From assembly GCA_011050175.1 (NCBI GenBank), contig DRGF01000017.1:1-5270 (forward strand): DNA of 5,270 nt, in the 5' to 3' direction. This stretch comes from Thermococcus sp. Its GTDB lineage: Archaea > Methanobacteriota_B > Thermococci > Thermococcales > Thermococcaceae. The stretch's first letter is position 1. Every line of letters begins with the position of its first letter. The notes below the pieces were generated by a model, which saw nothing but the letters and a program-made list of their open reading frames with translations, was not told the DNA's origin and did not search any database. Positions 4,647 to 5,270 of this stretch are shown here, piece after piece. The translations under genes and the position numbers were made by a program.

Positions 4647-5270
4647 CTATTGTTTGCCGTACAGCCCTACGTAGGGGTCTCCTTCAAAAGTCGGGAAGGT
4701 ACGCTCTTCTCCGCCTTCCACAAGGACTCGTTCTTTTTCCTCCGTGAACTCCCCGAGCTCGAATGCAATAATTCCATTTTTGTGTAATTCGTTAATTAAA
4801 GCATCAGCGTTCTCCGGCGGCGTTATTGCTATCAGCGTTCCGGTGGAGGAAACGCTCCACGGATCAAGGCCATAGAACTCAAGTACCCTCTTCACCAGCG
4901 GGTGGAGGTGGAGCCTCTCCGCATAGACCCTGAACCCGACCCCAGAGTTCCCGGCTATCTCGTGGAGTGCCGTTAGGCCACCCTCTGTGGCGTCGTGCAT
5001 GCCCCTGACGAACGGCCTCGCAATCAGGGCGTCGGGAAGGACGGTCTCAAAGCGGTAGAGTTCCCTGAGGAGCTGAATTTCCTGGAAAGAGAGGAGCTTC
5101 CTGAGCTCGTTCTCTCTGAAGTACGCTGCCGAAACCGCGAACTCAAGGCCTACCTTGCCCGTCACGATTATTTTGTCGCCCGGCCTCGCCAGAGGGAGCC
5201 TCAGTTCGTCTCTCTTCACAAGGCCCATCGCGGTGGTCGTTGAAGTGGGCTCGGCTACGCTGGGGTAAAC
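4647..5270 (-). CDS. AIR-synthase-related (HypE-like) protein, C-terminal part; runs off the window
   Basis: The visible 207 codons stay open to the right edge. Reading leftward from 5270 they begin VYPSVAEPTSTTTAMGLVKR, so the internal ATG at 5228 is not the start; the true start and the N-terminal ATP-binding half lie outside. Family marks are the TSTTTA stretch before the domain boundary, LARPGDKIIVTGKVGLE, MHDATEGGL (compare the D-A/P-T-x-GGL motif of HypE and PurM) and the strand SSTGTLIAI. These belong to the PurM/HypE ATP-binding superfamily, whose members phosphorylate or dehydrate small substrates or peptides using ATP. There is no cysteine in the visible part and the C-terminus ends GLYGKQ. 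Genuine HypE ends in a carbamoyl-accepting cysteine, so hydrogenase cyanide-ligand chemistry is unlikely. The substrate is unknown. The gene converges on L24e. Confidence 0.85.
   Translation of the reverse strand, partial: VYPSVAEPTSTTTAMGLVKRDELRLPLARPGDKIIVTGKVGLEFAVSAAYFRENELRKLLSFQEIQLLRELYRFETVLPDALIARPFVRGMHDATEGGLTALHEIAGNSGVGFRVYAERLHLHPLVKRVLEFYGLDPWSVSSTGTLIAITPPENADALINELHKNGIIAFELGEFTEEKERVLVEGGEERTFPTFEGDPYVGLYGKQ

Noticed and set aside
4995..5243. An 82-codon plus-strand frame opposite the HypE-like gene
   Set aside because: The minus-strand frame shows clear family motifs; this one is its antisense shadow, without RBS or promoter.

Overview
The window looks like a piece of a Thermococcus-type hyperthermophilic euryarchaeon chromosome. 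The evidence is archaeal TATA boxes (CTTTATAAA) about 33-42 bases upstream of starts, GGTGA-type ribosome binding sites, GC-rich coding with many AGG, ATA and GAG codons, T-rich terminators, and archaeal/eukaryotic-type ribosomal proteins (L7Ae, S28e, L24e) whose sequences match Thermococcales forms. No mobile element, CRISPR array, tRNA or rRNA is visible.

Layout. Bases 50-1942 encode a 630-residue multidomain PP-loop protein: zinc ribbon, PUA-like RNA-binding domain, PAPS-reductase-type catalytic domain with a CC...CxxC cysteine set, and a C-terminal two-cluster ferredoxin. It overlaps by about 49 bases a gene for a membrane-anchored protein (1894-2850) with a signal peptide, an external domain, one transmembrane helix and a cytoplasmic winged helix-turn-helix. 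A new promoter at 2851 drives a zinc-ribbon protein resembling the HVO_0476 family (2892-3506). A 179-base intergenic stretch follows, holding a T-tract, a candidate C/D box guide RNA that I infer from box motifs and spacing, and the promoter of the L7Ae gene.

The ribosomal block is L7Ae (3686-4057), then S28e and L24e (4137-4349 and 4355-4558). S28e and L24e are tightly coupled and probably have their own promoter. The plus-strand genes end at a convergent AT-rich terminator region (4559-4646). From the right edge a minus-strand gene enters, the C-terminal part of an AIR-synthase/HypE-like protein with no cysteine in the visible part.

How they work together. The ribosomal genes form a translation module. 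L7Ae is also the kink-turn-binding core protein of C/D and H/ACA guide RNPs, which makes the candidate C/D RNA directly upstream worth testing. The first gene combines a PUA domain with sulfur/Fe-S chemistry, so an RNA-modification role is as plausible as sulfate assimilation. The membrane-anchored regulator and the zinc-ribbon protein have no assigned function. The strongest leads are the domain architecture of the first gene and the possible guide RNA between 3509 and 3588. Nothing here clearly amounts to a new defence or mobile system.
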